A DNA stretch of 64,000 nucleotides from Streptomyces odontomachi (GTDB lineage: Bacteria > Actinomycetota > Actinomycetes > Streptomycetales > Streptomycetaceae), in contig NZ_JAMJWG010000002.1 of the NCBI RefSeq assembly GCF_024435355.1, forward strand, positions 558,001 through 622,000. Reading direction: 5' to 3'. Below are positions 10,612-18,339 of the stretch, piece after piece. The position numbers and the translations under genes are program-made. The notes beneath the pieces are model-generated. The model had not been told where the DNA came from, made no database searches, and saw only the letters and a list, made by a program, of their open reading frames with translations. The stretch's first letter is position 1; each line of letters opens with the position of its first letter.

Positions 10612-10708
10612 CTAGCCGCGCCGTTCCCGGCTCCACCATCGGGAATCCGACGAACCAGTGCCCGCGACGGCGACGTCGCCCCGGCGTGTACCCGTGCGCG
10701 CGCGAGGA

Positions 10709-10752
10709 GGTCCCTGGCGTGATCGCTGCGATGCTGCGCACCGCCAGGGACC
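10709..10752 (-). terminator. Hairpin downstream of the flavin oxidase gene
   Basis: An 11-bp perfect stem (10709-10719 with 10742-10752, GGTCCCTGGCG) closes a 22-nt loop. It lies just beyond the stop of the minus-strand oxidase gene, consistent with a terminator. Confidence 0.55.
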
Positions 10753-10766
10753 CCATGAGCGCACTG

Positions 10767-12476
10767 CTATGACGGGAGTTCAATCGATTGCGAGTGCTGG
10801 AATACGTTCCTCGGGTCCCACTTGGCTTTGACCTGTTGCAGGCGGGCGTAGTTCCCCTTGTAGTACAAGTCGTGCCAGGCGACTCCGGAGGAGTTGAAAG
10901 CCGGATCGGAGAGATCAGTGTCCGGATAGTTGACGTAGCAGCCGTCGGTGTGGTCGTCGGGAATCGGCACGCCGCCGGTGGCGGCGTACACCTCCGCGTA
11001 GAAATCCCGAACCCAGGCCAGGTTCTCGGCGTCGTCCGCCGGGTCCGACCAGAAACTCTGATAAAGCGCCTGGAGTACCGAGCTCCGGTGCGGGAAGGCG
11101 GTGTCGGCGGGATCCACCGCATTCACGTTTCCGCCGAACGGAAGCAGCAACAGACCCGCGTTCGGATTATCGATCTCGGTGCTGGTGAGATACTTGTAGA
11201 TGATGGCCAGGTCCGCGTCGGTGTAACTCGTGCGGTGGTAGGCCGACTTATGGTCGGCACGCAGTGTCGGATTCGTCAGTACCGGCGCGTTGGTCGCCAG
11301 GTAGCGGACCGCGTGGAACCAGGGCATGTGCTGCGCGTTGACCAGTTGCGGCATGGGGCCGTACTCACCGGAGTTTCCGGTTATCGGCTGGACCTCCGTC
11401 GCCACTCCGTCGCGGATCTCGTTGACGAAGTCGGTCAGCAGTTCCTCCGCGTTCGGTGCGTCCCCCTCGACCTGGATGAACATGGAGACGCTACCGCTGG
11501 ACTTGTGGTTGAGCGCGAGCGAGCTGACCAGAGCCACGCCGGAGGAATCCGGCGCGCTGTTCCGCTCGTGCCATCCGCCGTAGTTCTTCACCAGTCTGGT
11601 GAACTTGTCCTGAGTGAGATCCGCCCACGAGAACGCCAACCCGTTCAACAGGACCGTGGCCGGTGGCCTGGGCAGTGCCCTGCCGGGGTCGCTGCCACTC
11701 ACGTCGGGAGAGCGCATCCAATAGCGGGTGATGACGCCGAAGTTCCCGCCACCGCCGCCGCTGTGCGCCCACCACAGGTCACGGTTGGGATCGTCGGGCT
11801 CACGGGTGGCCACGACGCTGCGCACGTTTCCGGAGTCGTCCACCACGACGACTTCGACGGCATGAAGGTGATCGACGGTGAGCCCGTGCCGGCGCGACAG
11901 CAGGCCGTCGCCGCCGCCGCAGATATGCCCACCCGCACCCACCGAGTGGCATCGGCCGCCCGGAATGGTCACGCCCCACCCCTTGTACAGGGTCTCGTAC
12001 AGATCCAGCAGTCGCGCACCCGGTTCTATGGCGAACGCCTGCATGTCCGGGTCATAGGAGACGGTGTTCATGCCTGACATGTCGATCACGACGCGGACGT
12101 CGGGATGTGCGACGAAATCCTCGTAGCAGTGCCCGCCACTGCGTACCGCGACGCGCCGGCCGGCGCTGACGGCGACCTGCACGGCGTCGATGACCTGCTG
12201 GGTGGAACCGACCATCTGTATGTAGTCGGGAGACCCCACCCAGCGCTGGTTGTCTCCCGTGATCAGCTCACCGTAACGGGGATCGTCCGACGGTATGGTG
12301 AACGGCCCGAAATTGCCGGCCGATTTCGACTCCGCGACGCCGGTACTGCTCGCATCGGCCACCCCGGCACCTAACAGCGGCAGCGCTGTGGCGCCGGCAG
12401 CCAAGCCGGCGGTCGCGCTGAGGAACGATCGCCTGTCACTCTTCTTCTCGGTCGGTGTGACCTTCTTTTCACGCAT
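10767..12476 (-). CDS. Tat-exported BBE-like FAD oxidoreductase
   Basis: This 569-residue protein has a Tat signal (SDRRSFLSATAG), a PCMH-type FAD-binding domain and a C-terminal BBE segment ending in YYKGNYARLQQVKAKWDPRNVF. His116 (RSGGHCYEDF) and Cys176 (GGRCHSVGAGGH) are 60 residues apart. They match the bicovalent flavin ligands of berberine-bridge and aclacinomycin-type oxidases. These enzymes oxidise alcohols or phenols on bulky metabolites, here outside the membrane. ATG 12476 has GGGGGAG upstream; a farther start at 12572 would place 32 residues before the signal. It adjoins the biosynthetic cluster and could do a late oxidation. Confidence 0.8.
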   Translation of the reverse strand: MREKKVTPTEKKSDRRSFLSATAGLAAGATALPLLGAGVADASSTGVAESKSAGNFGPFTIPSDDPRYGELITGDNQRWVGSPDYIQMVGSTQQVIDAVQVAVSAGRRVAVRSGGHCYEDFVAHPDVRVVIDMSGMNTVSYDPDMQAFAIEPGARLLDLYETLYKGWGVTIPGGRCHSVGAGGHICGGGDGLLSRRHGLTVDHLHAVEVVVVDDSGNVRSVVATREPDDPNRDLWWAHSGGGGGNFGVITRYWMRSPDVSGSDPGRALPRPPATVLLNGLAFSWADLTQDKFTRLVKNYGGWHERNSAPDSSGVALVSSLALNHKSSGSVSMFIQVEGDAPNAEELLTDFVNEIRDGVATEVQPITGNSGEYGPMPQLVNAQHMPWFHAVRYLATNAPVLTNPTLRADHKSAYHRTSYTDADLAIIYKYLTSTEIDNPNAGLLLLPFGGNVNAVDPADTAFPHRSSVLQALYQSFWSDPADDAENLAWVRDFYAEVYAATGGVPIPDDHTDGCYVNYPDTDLSDPAFNSSGVAWHDLYYKGNYARLQQVKAKWDPRNVFQHSQSIELPS

Positions 12477-13426
12477 TGCGCTCCCCCAATTTACTACTAT
12501 CGATCGCAACCGCAGGGACCTCGGCACCCATTCGTGGTGCGGGCCGGAGCGGAAGGAACAGTGTTGACGCACGCCGCTACCAGATGGGATTCCCCGACAA
12601 TCCCCGGCCGCGGCGGATCAATTCCGCCGCCGCGACTCCCTGGTACATGAGCTGTGAACCCCCCAGTACGGAATGACCTGGGCCGATGACGCCTGGCAGC
12701 GTAATCCGGGAACCCGCACAAGTCAGGACCGTACCGCCCTGCGGACGTTCCCAGGCCGGTGTACCCCCTGCTTTCCTGGCTGTACTTGTCACTTTGGACG
12801 GGAGCCTAACAGGTGGCGTCGGCGAGCAGCAGCCGATCATCCTGGCCAGGCCGCCACCGGCAGGCCGACGGTAAGCAGAGCGGTTCAGTCGAATGACCAA
12901 AGCGGCCTTCCGGCCCGCCGATCCGACACCGCAGGAAAAATGCCATCGAGGCGCAGCACATCCGCCATCGCCGCCATCACCACCACACCAGCCTGTGCAG
13001 GCCATTTACACACTCCGTAACGACACCACTCCTCTTCTCGTTGACCGAAACATGCCCCATCGGCCGGAAGTTGCGCGCTGGGTCAACCATGTCCGGATAA
13101 CGCTTAGCTATACTGGGACTGAAGCGTCGGAAGTTAATCAGCGGGTCGGCTCGGCCGGACCGTTCCTGCGACAACGCCCGGAGGCGGAGAGGGACGCGAC
13201 ATGAGGGCACCGGCGAGATGTAGACATCACGGCATCGCCGCCCTCGACGGCACCACCACCATCCGCGTGGCAACCAGGCCTTCCACTGCCTCCCCTGTCA
13301 ACCGAGACCAGGCCTTCATCGAAGGCACCTACTACTGCTCATATTTGGCGCTCTCAACGAGTCATCCTTTCAGACGTGGTCCAGATATGTGGTGTCAGCC
13401 GGACAGGATTCACACGAGGGGGAAAT
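12477..13426. other. Long non-coding divergent region before the cluster regulator
   Basis: This 950-bp stretch lies between the minus-strand flavin oxidase and the plus-strand regulator gene. Its GC content and third-position bias look lower than in neighbouring genes. A TATACT sequence at 13109-13114 could be a -10 element, but I see no good -35. I recognise no protein or RNA gene here. Confidence 0.5.
12610..12630. promoter_or_regulatory. Palindrome upstream of the flavin oxidase gene
   Basis: Two perfect 8-bp arms (GCGGCGGA and TCCGCCGC) are separated by 5 bp, about 134 bp ahead of the oxidase start. It could be an operator; no cognate regulator is assigned. Confidence 0.35.
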
Positions 13427-14065
13427 GTGCCACGCGCCGAACGACAGGTACCGAAACCACCGGAAGCAACGCCGAGGAAAGCGCAGAGTAGGGATAGCCA
13501 GGTATTGGTGTCCCGAGTGGGATTACGTTTCTCATCGAGCCTGACCTACGACAGCTGGGAGCGAGCCGGGGTACAGCTGTCGCGCATTCTCGATTCATCG
13601 GCCTGGTGTCTGGGGGACTGGCTGATATGCGGTCAGGAGAACTACGCCGACCGCTATGTACGAGCCATCAAGGTGGCCGGTCTTGACTATCAGACGTTAC
13701 GCAACTACGCCTGGGTCGCCCGGCGCTTCGAACTGAGTCGGCGCCGGGAGATGCTGAGTTTCCAGCACCACGCCGAGGTCGCCGCGCTGGCCACCGCTGA
13801 ACAGGACCGGTGGCTGGATCGCGCCGAAAAAGCGGCCTGGTCACGCAATGAGTTACGCCGTCAACTGCGCCAGAGCCGCAGTGACGAGCAGCCGTCCGCG
13901 AAACCGACGTCGTTGATACCACGCCTGCCGGTGGCGCAGGAAAGAGTCGAACGCTGGCGTGCGGCAGCGCGGAGGTCGAACGATCCGTTTGCGAACTGGA
14001 TCGTGGGCATCCTGGACCGTGCCGCCGAAGACGCCCTGAGTGCGGAGTCCCCGCAACACGAGTAA
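13427..14065 (+). CDS. LmbU/NovE/HrmB-family cluster regulator
   Basis: This protein of about 212 residues has the pattern of the LmbU family of antibiotic-cluster activators (lincomycin LmbU, novobiocin NovE, hormaomycin HrmB). The diagnostic stretch SSAWCLGDWL is followed by YADRY, LDYQTLRNYAWVARRFE and FQHHAEVAALA. GTG 13427 has GAGGGGG 4 bp upstream; ATG 13376 and GTG 13508 are alternatives. Family members bind DNA near cluster promoters and activate them. Three matching palindromic sites occur downstream at 14116, 16861 and 18215. It marks the left part of the biosynthetic cluster. Confidence 0.85.
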   Translation: MPRAERQVPKPPEATPRKAQSRDSQVLVSRVGLRFSSSLTYDSWERAGVQLSRILDSSAWCLGDWLICGQENYADRYVRAIKVAGLDYQTLRNYAWVARRFELSRRREMLSFQHHAEVAALATAEQDRWLDRAEKAAWSRNELRRQLRQSRSDEQPSAKPTSLIPRLPVAQERVERWRAAARRSNDPFANWIVGILDRAAEDALSAESPQHE

Positions 14066-14374
14066 CCGAGTAACCAGCGGCGCGGTTCAGATCGTCCTCC
14101 CGGCGGCCACAATGTCGTCCCGCTGGCGGGACAAGAAACCGGCGCCCGTCATTCCGGTGTCCTGTCCGGATACGGTCGGCACATCTCGATTGGCCGGGGC
14201 TATACGGCCGTCCACCCGACTCGCGCGATAGGTTGCCAGAGCAGCCGTACCGAAACGACCCGTCATGAGGTGTACCGCGCCACGGAACGGCGTTCCCCAG
14301 CAGCGCGGGTTTTCTTCTCCTGCACCTCGATCCAGCACGACGACAGCCCGCAGAAGCGGTGGAGGACTCAACCG
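14066..14374. other. Intergenic leader of the SDR gene
   Basis: This 309-bp region holds the 18-bp palindromic motif at 14116-14133 and presumably the SDR promoter. I see no coding sequence in it. Confidence 0.5.
14116..14133. promoter_or_regulatory. Candidate LmbU-family operator, site 1
   Basis: CGTCCCGCTGGCGGGACA matches 15 of 18 positions of the motif TGTCTCGCCGGCGGGACA found at 18215. Its inner arms GTCCCGC/GCGGGAC are perfect. It sits between the regulator gene and the SDR gene. Confidence 0.5.
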
Positions 14375-15151
14375 ATGACGACAGAGACAACACGCGTTGC
14401 CGTGGTGACCGGAGCAGGGAGGGGAATCGGGTTAGCGATAGTGCGCGCACTTGTCGAGGACGGATACGCCGTCGTCGCGGGCAGCCGCACCGTCACCGAT
14501 GCGCTGAAGGAATTGACGCCGGATGCGATCGAGGCCGATCTGGGCAACCCGGACGAGCCTGCCCGCGTGGTGCAGCACGCGCTCGACCGGCACGGCGGGA
14601 TCGACCTGCTCGTCAACAACGTAGCCGGCACCTCCACACCTCCCGGCGGCTTCCTGCAACTCGACGACGAGGCCTGGCAGCACACGTTCAATGTGACGTT
14701 CATGTCCAATGTCCGCGCCACGCGGGCCGCCCTCCCGAGTCTCCTCGAGCGCCGGGGCGCAGTGATCAACATCAGTTCGGTCAACGCGAAGCTGCCGCAG
14801 CCGCGCCTGATCGCGCAGTCCGCGGTCAAGGCCGCCGTGTCGAACCTCGGCAAGGCTCTCGCCGAGGAGTTCGGTGGCCGTGGTCTGCGGGTGAACACGA
14901 TCTCACCCGGCCCGGTATGGACCGACCTGTGGAAGTCCCCCGGCGGGCCCGGGGACATGCTCGCCCGGCGGGCAGGCGTCGCGCTGGAGGACTTCAAGGA
15001 CCAGCTGCCGGCGACCGTGGGCCTGTCGACCGGCGAGTTCGCCGACCCGGAGGAGATCGCGGCACTCGTCGTGTTCCTCGCGTCCGGGCGGGTGGCCAAC
15101 ATGAGCGGTGCGGATCTCGTGATCGACGGCGGGATGATGAAGACCGTCTGA
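14375..15151 (+). CDS. SDR-family protein lacking the catalytic Tyr
   Basis: This 258-residue Rossmann protein carries the cofactor motif TGAGRGIG (12-19) and LLVNNVAG. The C-terminus VIDGG(M) is typical of FabG-like SDRs. The catalytic Ser is Ser135 (INISSV) and the Lys is Lys152. The position that should be Tyr four residues before the Lys is Gln148 (IAQSAVK). It may act by another mechanism, bind substrate only, or use a substituted acid/base. GGAGGA precedes ATG 14375. It converges with the halogenase gene and is probably part of the cluster. Confidence 0.8.
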   Translation: MTTETTRVAVVTGAGRGIGLAIVRALVEDGYAVVAGSRTVTDALKELTPDAIEADLGNPDEPARVVQHALDRHGGIDLLVNNVAGTSTPPGGFLQLDDEAWQHTFNVTFMSNVRATRAALPSLLERRGAVINISSVNAKLPQPRLIAQSAVKAAVSNLGKALAEEFGGRGLRVNTISPGPVWTDLWKSPGGPGDMLARRAGVALEDFKDQLPATVGLSTGEFADPEEIAALVVFLASGRVANMSGADLVIDGGMMKTV

Positions 15152-15164
15152 ACCCGGCGTGGCG

Positions 15165-15207
15165 CCACCGGCTCGGGGTTCGGCCGAGCCGAACCCCGAG
15201 CCGGTGG
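15165..15207. terminator. Bidirectional hairpin terminator
   Basis: A perfect 20-bp stem (15165-15184 with 15188-15207) closes a 3-nt CGA loop. It lies exactly between the convergent SDR and halogenase genes and should stop transcription from both sides. Confidence 0.9.
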
Positions 15208-15213
15208 CAGTGA

Positions 15214-16686
15214 TCACTTGTAGTGCGCCAGGCCCAGCCGTGGTTCCGTCACCACGTACAGCCCGCGAGCCTGCTCCGGGACGGGCCCCAACGAGCGCTG
15301 GAGCGCCGTGTTGAAGAACTGGGCCCGGGCGTCCTCCATCTCCCGCTCCTCATTCGTCAGCGAGTCGGGATCGCCCTTCTGCCACTCCTCCCCCGTCGAC
15401 GACTTCCAGTTCCAGCCCTCCCACTCCGTCATCGCCTTGCTCGTGGTCCGTACGGCGAGGTCGAGTGTCGCCTGGGCGTCCCGCAGGTCCTCGATGCCGG
15501 ACACGATGTCCACGAACGACTGCTTCAGCTCCTCGGCGCTGCAATCGCGGAGCGTGAGGCGCTGCGCCTCCCAGAAGTAGGAGTCCTGCCCGCGGTTCTG
15601 CTGGTACAGGTTCGACACGACGACCAGCAGGCGGAGATAGGCCTGCCGGTAGGACCGTTCGTAGAGGCCCTGGGCCTCCTCCTCGCCGAACTCTCCCCGG
15701 AAGACGCTGGCCAGGCTGGCCGCGGTGAGCATCGCGCTGTACATGGCGAGGTGCACGCCGGTCGAGAGCAGCGGGTCCAGGAAGCATGCGGCGTCGCCGA
15801 CGAGGAAGTAGCCCGGTCCGGCAAAGCGCTCCGACGCGTACGAGTAGTCCTTCTCCATGCGCAGCGGCGTCACCAGCTCGGCGGGGGCCAGCAGATCTCC
15901 GATCATGGAGCTTTCGCGGATCGCGTCGTGGTAGACCTCCTCCGACGTGATTCCCTCCTGCCGCTTCGCGTTGAAGACTTCCTTGTGCGTGACGAGACCG
16001 ACGCTGAGCCGGCCGTCCGCCAGCGGAATCCCCCACAACCAGCCGTCGTCGACGGAACCGATCGCGATCGCGCCGTCCGGTCCCGCGGTCAGCGTTTTCG
16101 CGCCCTCCCAATACCCCCAGATCGCGATGTTCTGGAACACCTCGTGGTAGCGCCGGCCATGGAGATGGCGCGAGTTCAGCAAGCCTGCCCGGCCGGACGC
16201 GTCCACCACGTAGTCGAAACCGATCTCGTACTCATCGGCTTCTCCGTCCGGCCCTTCCTGTGACCAGACCGCGCTCCGTGGCCGTTCGCCGTCGAATCCG
16301 AGCCGCTTGACTTCGGCACCTTCCAGGACCTTCACGCCCAGTTCCTTGACGTGGTCCAGGAGCAGCTTGTCGAAAACCGCACGGTCGACCTGGTACGAGT
16401 AGAGCCGGTCCTCCGAAGCGCCGAACGTGACGTCCCAGTTCTCGCCACCCCAGTCGAAATAGGCTCCCCATTTCTGCTGGAAGCCGCAGGCGTCTATCTT
16501 TTCCCGAACACCGAGCAGCTCTAAGATCGGCAGACAGGACGGGAGCAGCGACTCGCCGATGTGGTAGCGCGGAAAGTGCTGCTTCTCCATGAGCGTCACG
16601 TCAAGTCCTTCGCGGGCCAGCAGACCTGCGACAGTGGAGCCCCCAGGGCCGCCACCGATCACCAGAACTTGCGTAGATCGGTCCAT
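15214..16686 (-). CDS. Flavin-dependent halogenase (carrier-protein type)
   Basis: This 490-residue FAD enzyme has GGGPGG at 11-16 and the halogenase signature WLWGIP (216-221, WxWxIP). The Lys-containing stretch QKWGAYFDWGG (71-81) places Lys72 where the hypohalous acid-carrying Lys is expected. The C-terminus extends well beyond the FAD core, and the overall pattern is that of CndH/SgcC3-like variant B halogenases that chlorinate rings tethered to a carrier protein. The likely substrate is salicyl on the carrier at 22361. A flavin reductase partner is not encoded nearby. It diverges from the DAHP synthase gene across a 230-bp promoter region. Confidence 0.85.
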   Translation of the reverse strand: MDRSTQVLVIGGGPGGSTVAGLLAREGLDVTLMEKQHFPRYHIGESLLPSCLPILELLGVREKIDACGFQQKWGAYFDWGGENWDVTFGASEDRLYSYQVDRAVFDKLLLDHVKELGVKVLEGAEVKRLGFDGERPRSAVWSQEGPDGEADEYEIGFDYVVDASGRAGLLNSRHLHGRRYHEVFQNIAIWGYWEGAKTLTAGPDGAIAIGSVDDGWLWGIPLADGRLSVGLVTHKEVFNAKRQEGITSEEVYHDAIRESSMIGDLLAPAELVTPLRMEKDYSYASERFAGPGYFLVGDAACFLDPLLSTGVHLAMYSAMLTAASLASVFRGEFGEEEAQGLYERSYRQAYLRLLVVVSNLYQQNRGQDSYFWEAQRLTLRDCSAEELKQSFVDIVSGIEDLRDAQATLDLAVRTTSKAMTEWEGWNWKSSTGEEWQKGDPDSLTNEEREMEDARAQFFNTALQRSLGPVPEQARGLYVVTEPRLGLAHYK

Positions 16687-16860
16687 GCTTTGCTCCTATC
16701 AGAGGCCCCATAAGGCCAACAGCAAGATGTGTTCCGGTCGAATACCGAAGAAGGTGGCTGTCTGATGGATGGGCAACCGTTCGACCCCGCAGCTTCCGGT
16801 GACCTTATTACGGATCGGGTCGACTCCTCAACCCATGGCGCCCATTCGCATACTCGATAT

Positions 16861-16878
16861 TGTCCCGCCGGCGAGACA
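16861..16878. promoter_or_regulatory. Candidate LmbU-family operator, site 2
   Basis: TGTCCCGCCGGCGAGACA is a near-perfect palindrome (two mismatched pairs) and the exact reverse complement of the motif at 18215-18232. It lies 42 bp before the chosen DAHP synthase start and in the divergent region shared with the halogenase gene. Confidence 0.65.
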
Positions 16879-16919
16879 TCATCGAATCTCGCAGCGCGTA
16901 CCGACACCGGCAGTATGAG

Positions 16920-18164
16920 ATGTTAGAACCTCGGAACCGCCCGTCGAATACGAAGGTGCCGGTGGTCCGGGTTCCCTGGTCGGAGGCTCTGGTGCAGAAT
17001 GACCTGTCAGTACTGTCGGCCGAATCGGCATTACAGCAGCCGGCCTGGCCGGATTCTCAGCACGTGCGCCAGGTGAGAGAGACGCTGGCAAGCAGACCCC
17101 CGCTTGTGCGCGCTGAAAACGTCTACACGTTGCGTTCCCTGCTGGCCTGCGCGGCGGCGGGCAAGCTCTGTGTCGTGCAGTCCGGCGACTGCGCCGAGGA
17201 CCCCGCCGAATGCACGCCCCGTTATGTGGCCCGGAAAATCGCCCTGCTGGACATGCTGGCCGGGGTGGTAAAGATGTTCACGGGCAAGCCCGTACTCCGG
17301 GTGGGGCGGATCGCGGGTCAGTTCGGCAAACCGCGGTCCAGACCGACGGAGCTGGTGAACGGTGTCGAACTCCCGGTCTACCGCGGCCATATGGTCAACA
17401 GTCCGGAACCCGATCCCCTGCTCCGCCGGCCGGACCCCGACCGGCTGCTGCGCGGCTACGACGCGGCGAGCGAAGTGATGCGCTACCTGAGCCGGCGCAG
17501 CAGGGAACGGCACCCCCTGGGGGAGGCCTCCGTCTGGACCAGCCACGAGGCCCTGCTGCTCGACTACGAGATACCGATGCTGCGCCGGGACGACGGGGGG
17601 CGGCAGCTGCTCACCTCGACGCACTGGCCCTGGGTCGGCAACCGCACCAACCAGGTGGACGGCGCCCATGTGTCCCTGCTGGCCACGGTCGACAATCCGG
17701 TCGCCTGCAAGGTGGGCCCGGACATGCCGCCGGACGAACTGGTCGCGCTGTGCGAGCGGCTCGACCCCTGCCGTACGGCCGGCCGGCTCACGCTCATCGC
17801 CCGGATGGGCGCTGACGCCGTGGCCGAGAGGTTGCCGCCGCTCGTGGCCGCGGTCCACGCGGCCGGCCATCCGGTCGTCTGGCTCACGGACCCCATGCAC
17901 GGCAACACGGTCAGCGGCCCGAACGGGCTCAAGACACGATTTCTGGAAACCGTCGTCCGAGAGGTCGTGGATTTTCAGCACGCGGTATCCGCCGGGCGGG
18001 GAGTGGCCGGCGGGCTACATTTGGAGGCGACTCCGGACGACGTCGTCGAGTGCGTCGCAAACGAGTCGATGATCAAGCATGTGGGCGCCAGGTACGCCAG
18101 TTTCTGCGACCCGCGGCTCAACCCCAGGCAAGCCATCACGGTGGCTTCCGCCTGGCGCGCATAG
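16920..18164 (+). CDS. Class II (AroA-II) DAHP synthase
   Basis: This protein of about 414 residues is a plant-like DAHP synthase (condensing PEP and erythrose 4-phosphate). Motifs include VQSGDCAED, KMFTGKPVLRVGRIAGQF, WPWVGNRTNQ, DPMHGNT and GGLHLEATPDDV. It is shorter than primary-metabolism homologues, resembling the phenazine/ansamycin-cluster paralogues that often lack feedback elements. It would raise chorismate supply for the salicylate synthase downstream. The start ATG 16920 is uncertain: TTG 16860 overlaps the operator, and GTG 16956 is also possible. Confidence 0.88.
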   Translation: MLEPRNRPSNTKVPVVRVPWSEALVQNDLSVLSAESALQQPAWPDSQHVRQVRETLASRPPLVRAENVYTLRSLLACAAAGKLCVVQSGDCAEDPAECTPRYVARKIALLDMLAGVVKMFTGKPVLRVGRIAGQFGKPRSRPTELVNGVELPVYRGHMVNSPEPDPLLRRPDPDRLLRGYDAASEVMRYLSRRSRERHPLGEASVWTSHEALLLDYEIPMLRRDDGGRQLLTSTHWPWVGNRTNQVDGAHVSLLATVDNPVACKVGPDMPPDELVALCERLDPCRTAGRLTLIARMGADAVAERLPPLVAAVHAAGHPVVWLTDPMHGNTVSGPNGLKTRFLETVVREVVDFQHAVSAGRGVAGGLHLEATPDDVVECVANESMIKHVGARYASFCDPRLNPRQAITVASAWRA

Positions 18165-18189
18165 CCACCCCGGACCGTGGTGAAACAGG

Positions 18190-18203
18190 CTCGCACGTGC
18201 GAG
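18190..18203. promoter_or_regulatory. Perfect 14-bp palindrome after the DAHP synthase gene
   Basis: CTCGCACGTGCGAG is fully self-complementary and lies 25 bp upstream of the third operator-like site, in the leader of the salicylate operon. It could be a protein-binding site or part of a terminator. Confidence 0.35.
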
Positions 18204-18214
18204 AACGTGCACCC

Positions 18215-18232
18215 TGTCTCGCCGGCGGGACA
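18215..18232. promoter_or_regulatory. Candidate LmbU-family operator, site 3
   Basis: TGTCTCGCCGGCGGGACA, identical in reverse complement to site 2. It contains CGCCGGCG, which I recall as the reported LmbU-binding core. It lies 108 bp ahead of the long biosynthetic operon that starts at 18340. Confidence 0.65.
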
Positions 18233-18339
18233 CACCGAAGTCCCGTGCCGCTTCGTCGAGCGCCAGTGCCGCGGTCCGCATTCGACAATCCCCTTCTCCT
18301 CCTTCCTGTCGTCGTGTCAACGGAAACGAGGTCGCCGGT

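Noticed and set aside
10761..10783. GACGGGAGTT near the flavin oxidase stop resembling the MITE end
   Set aside because: Only about 10 bases match and they encode the oxidase C-terminus; there is no second terminal repeat or flank duplication.
12577..13005. 142-codon minus-strand frame in the long intergenic region
   Set aside because: Composition is unlike the surrounding genes and there is no ribosome site or recognisable motif.
13201..13491. 96-codon plus-strand frame preceded by a purine-rich GGAGAGGG
   Set aside because: It overlaps the regulator start in another frame and encodes no recognisable protein. The leader could encode a short peptide, but evidence is too weak.
16860..16919. 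Upstream TTG start for the DAHP synthase gene
   Set aside because: It would put the 18-bp operator-like palindrome inside the coding region; the operator match to 18215 makes a later start more likely.
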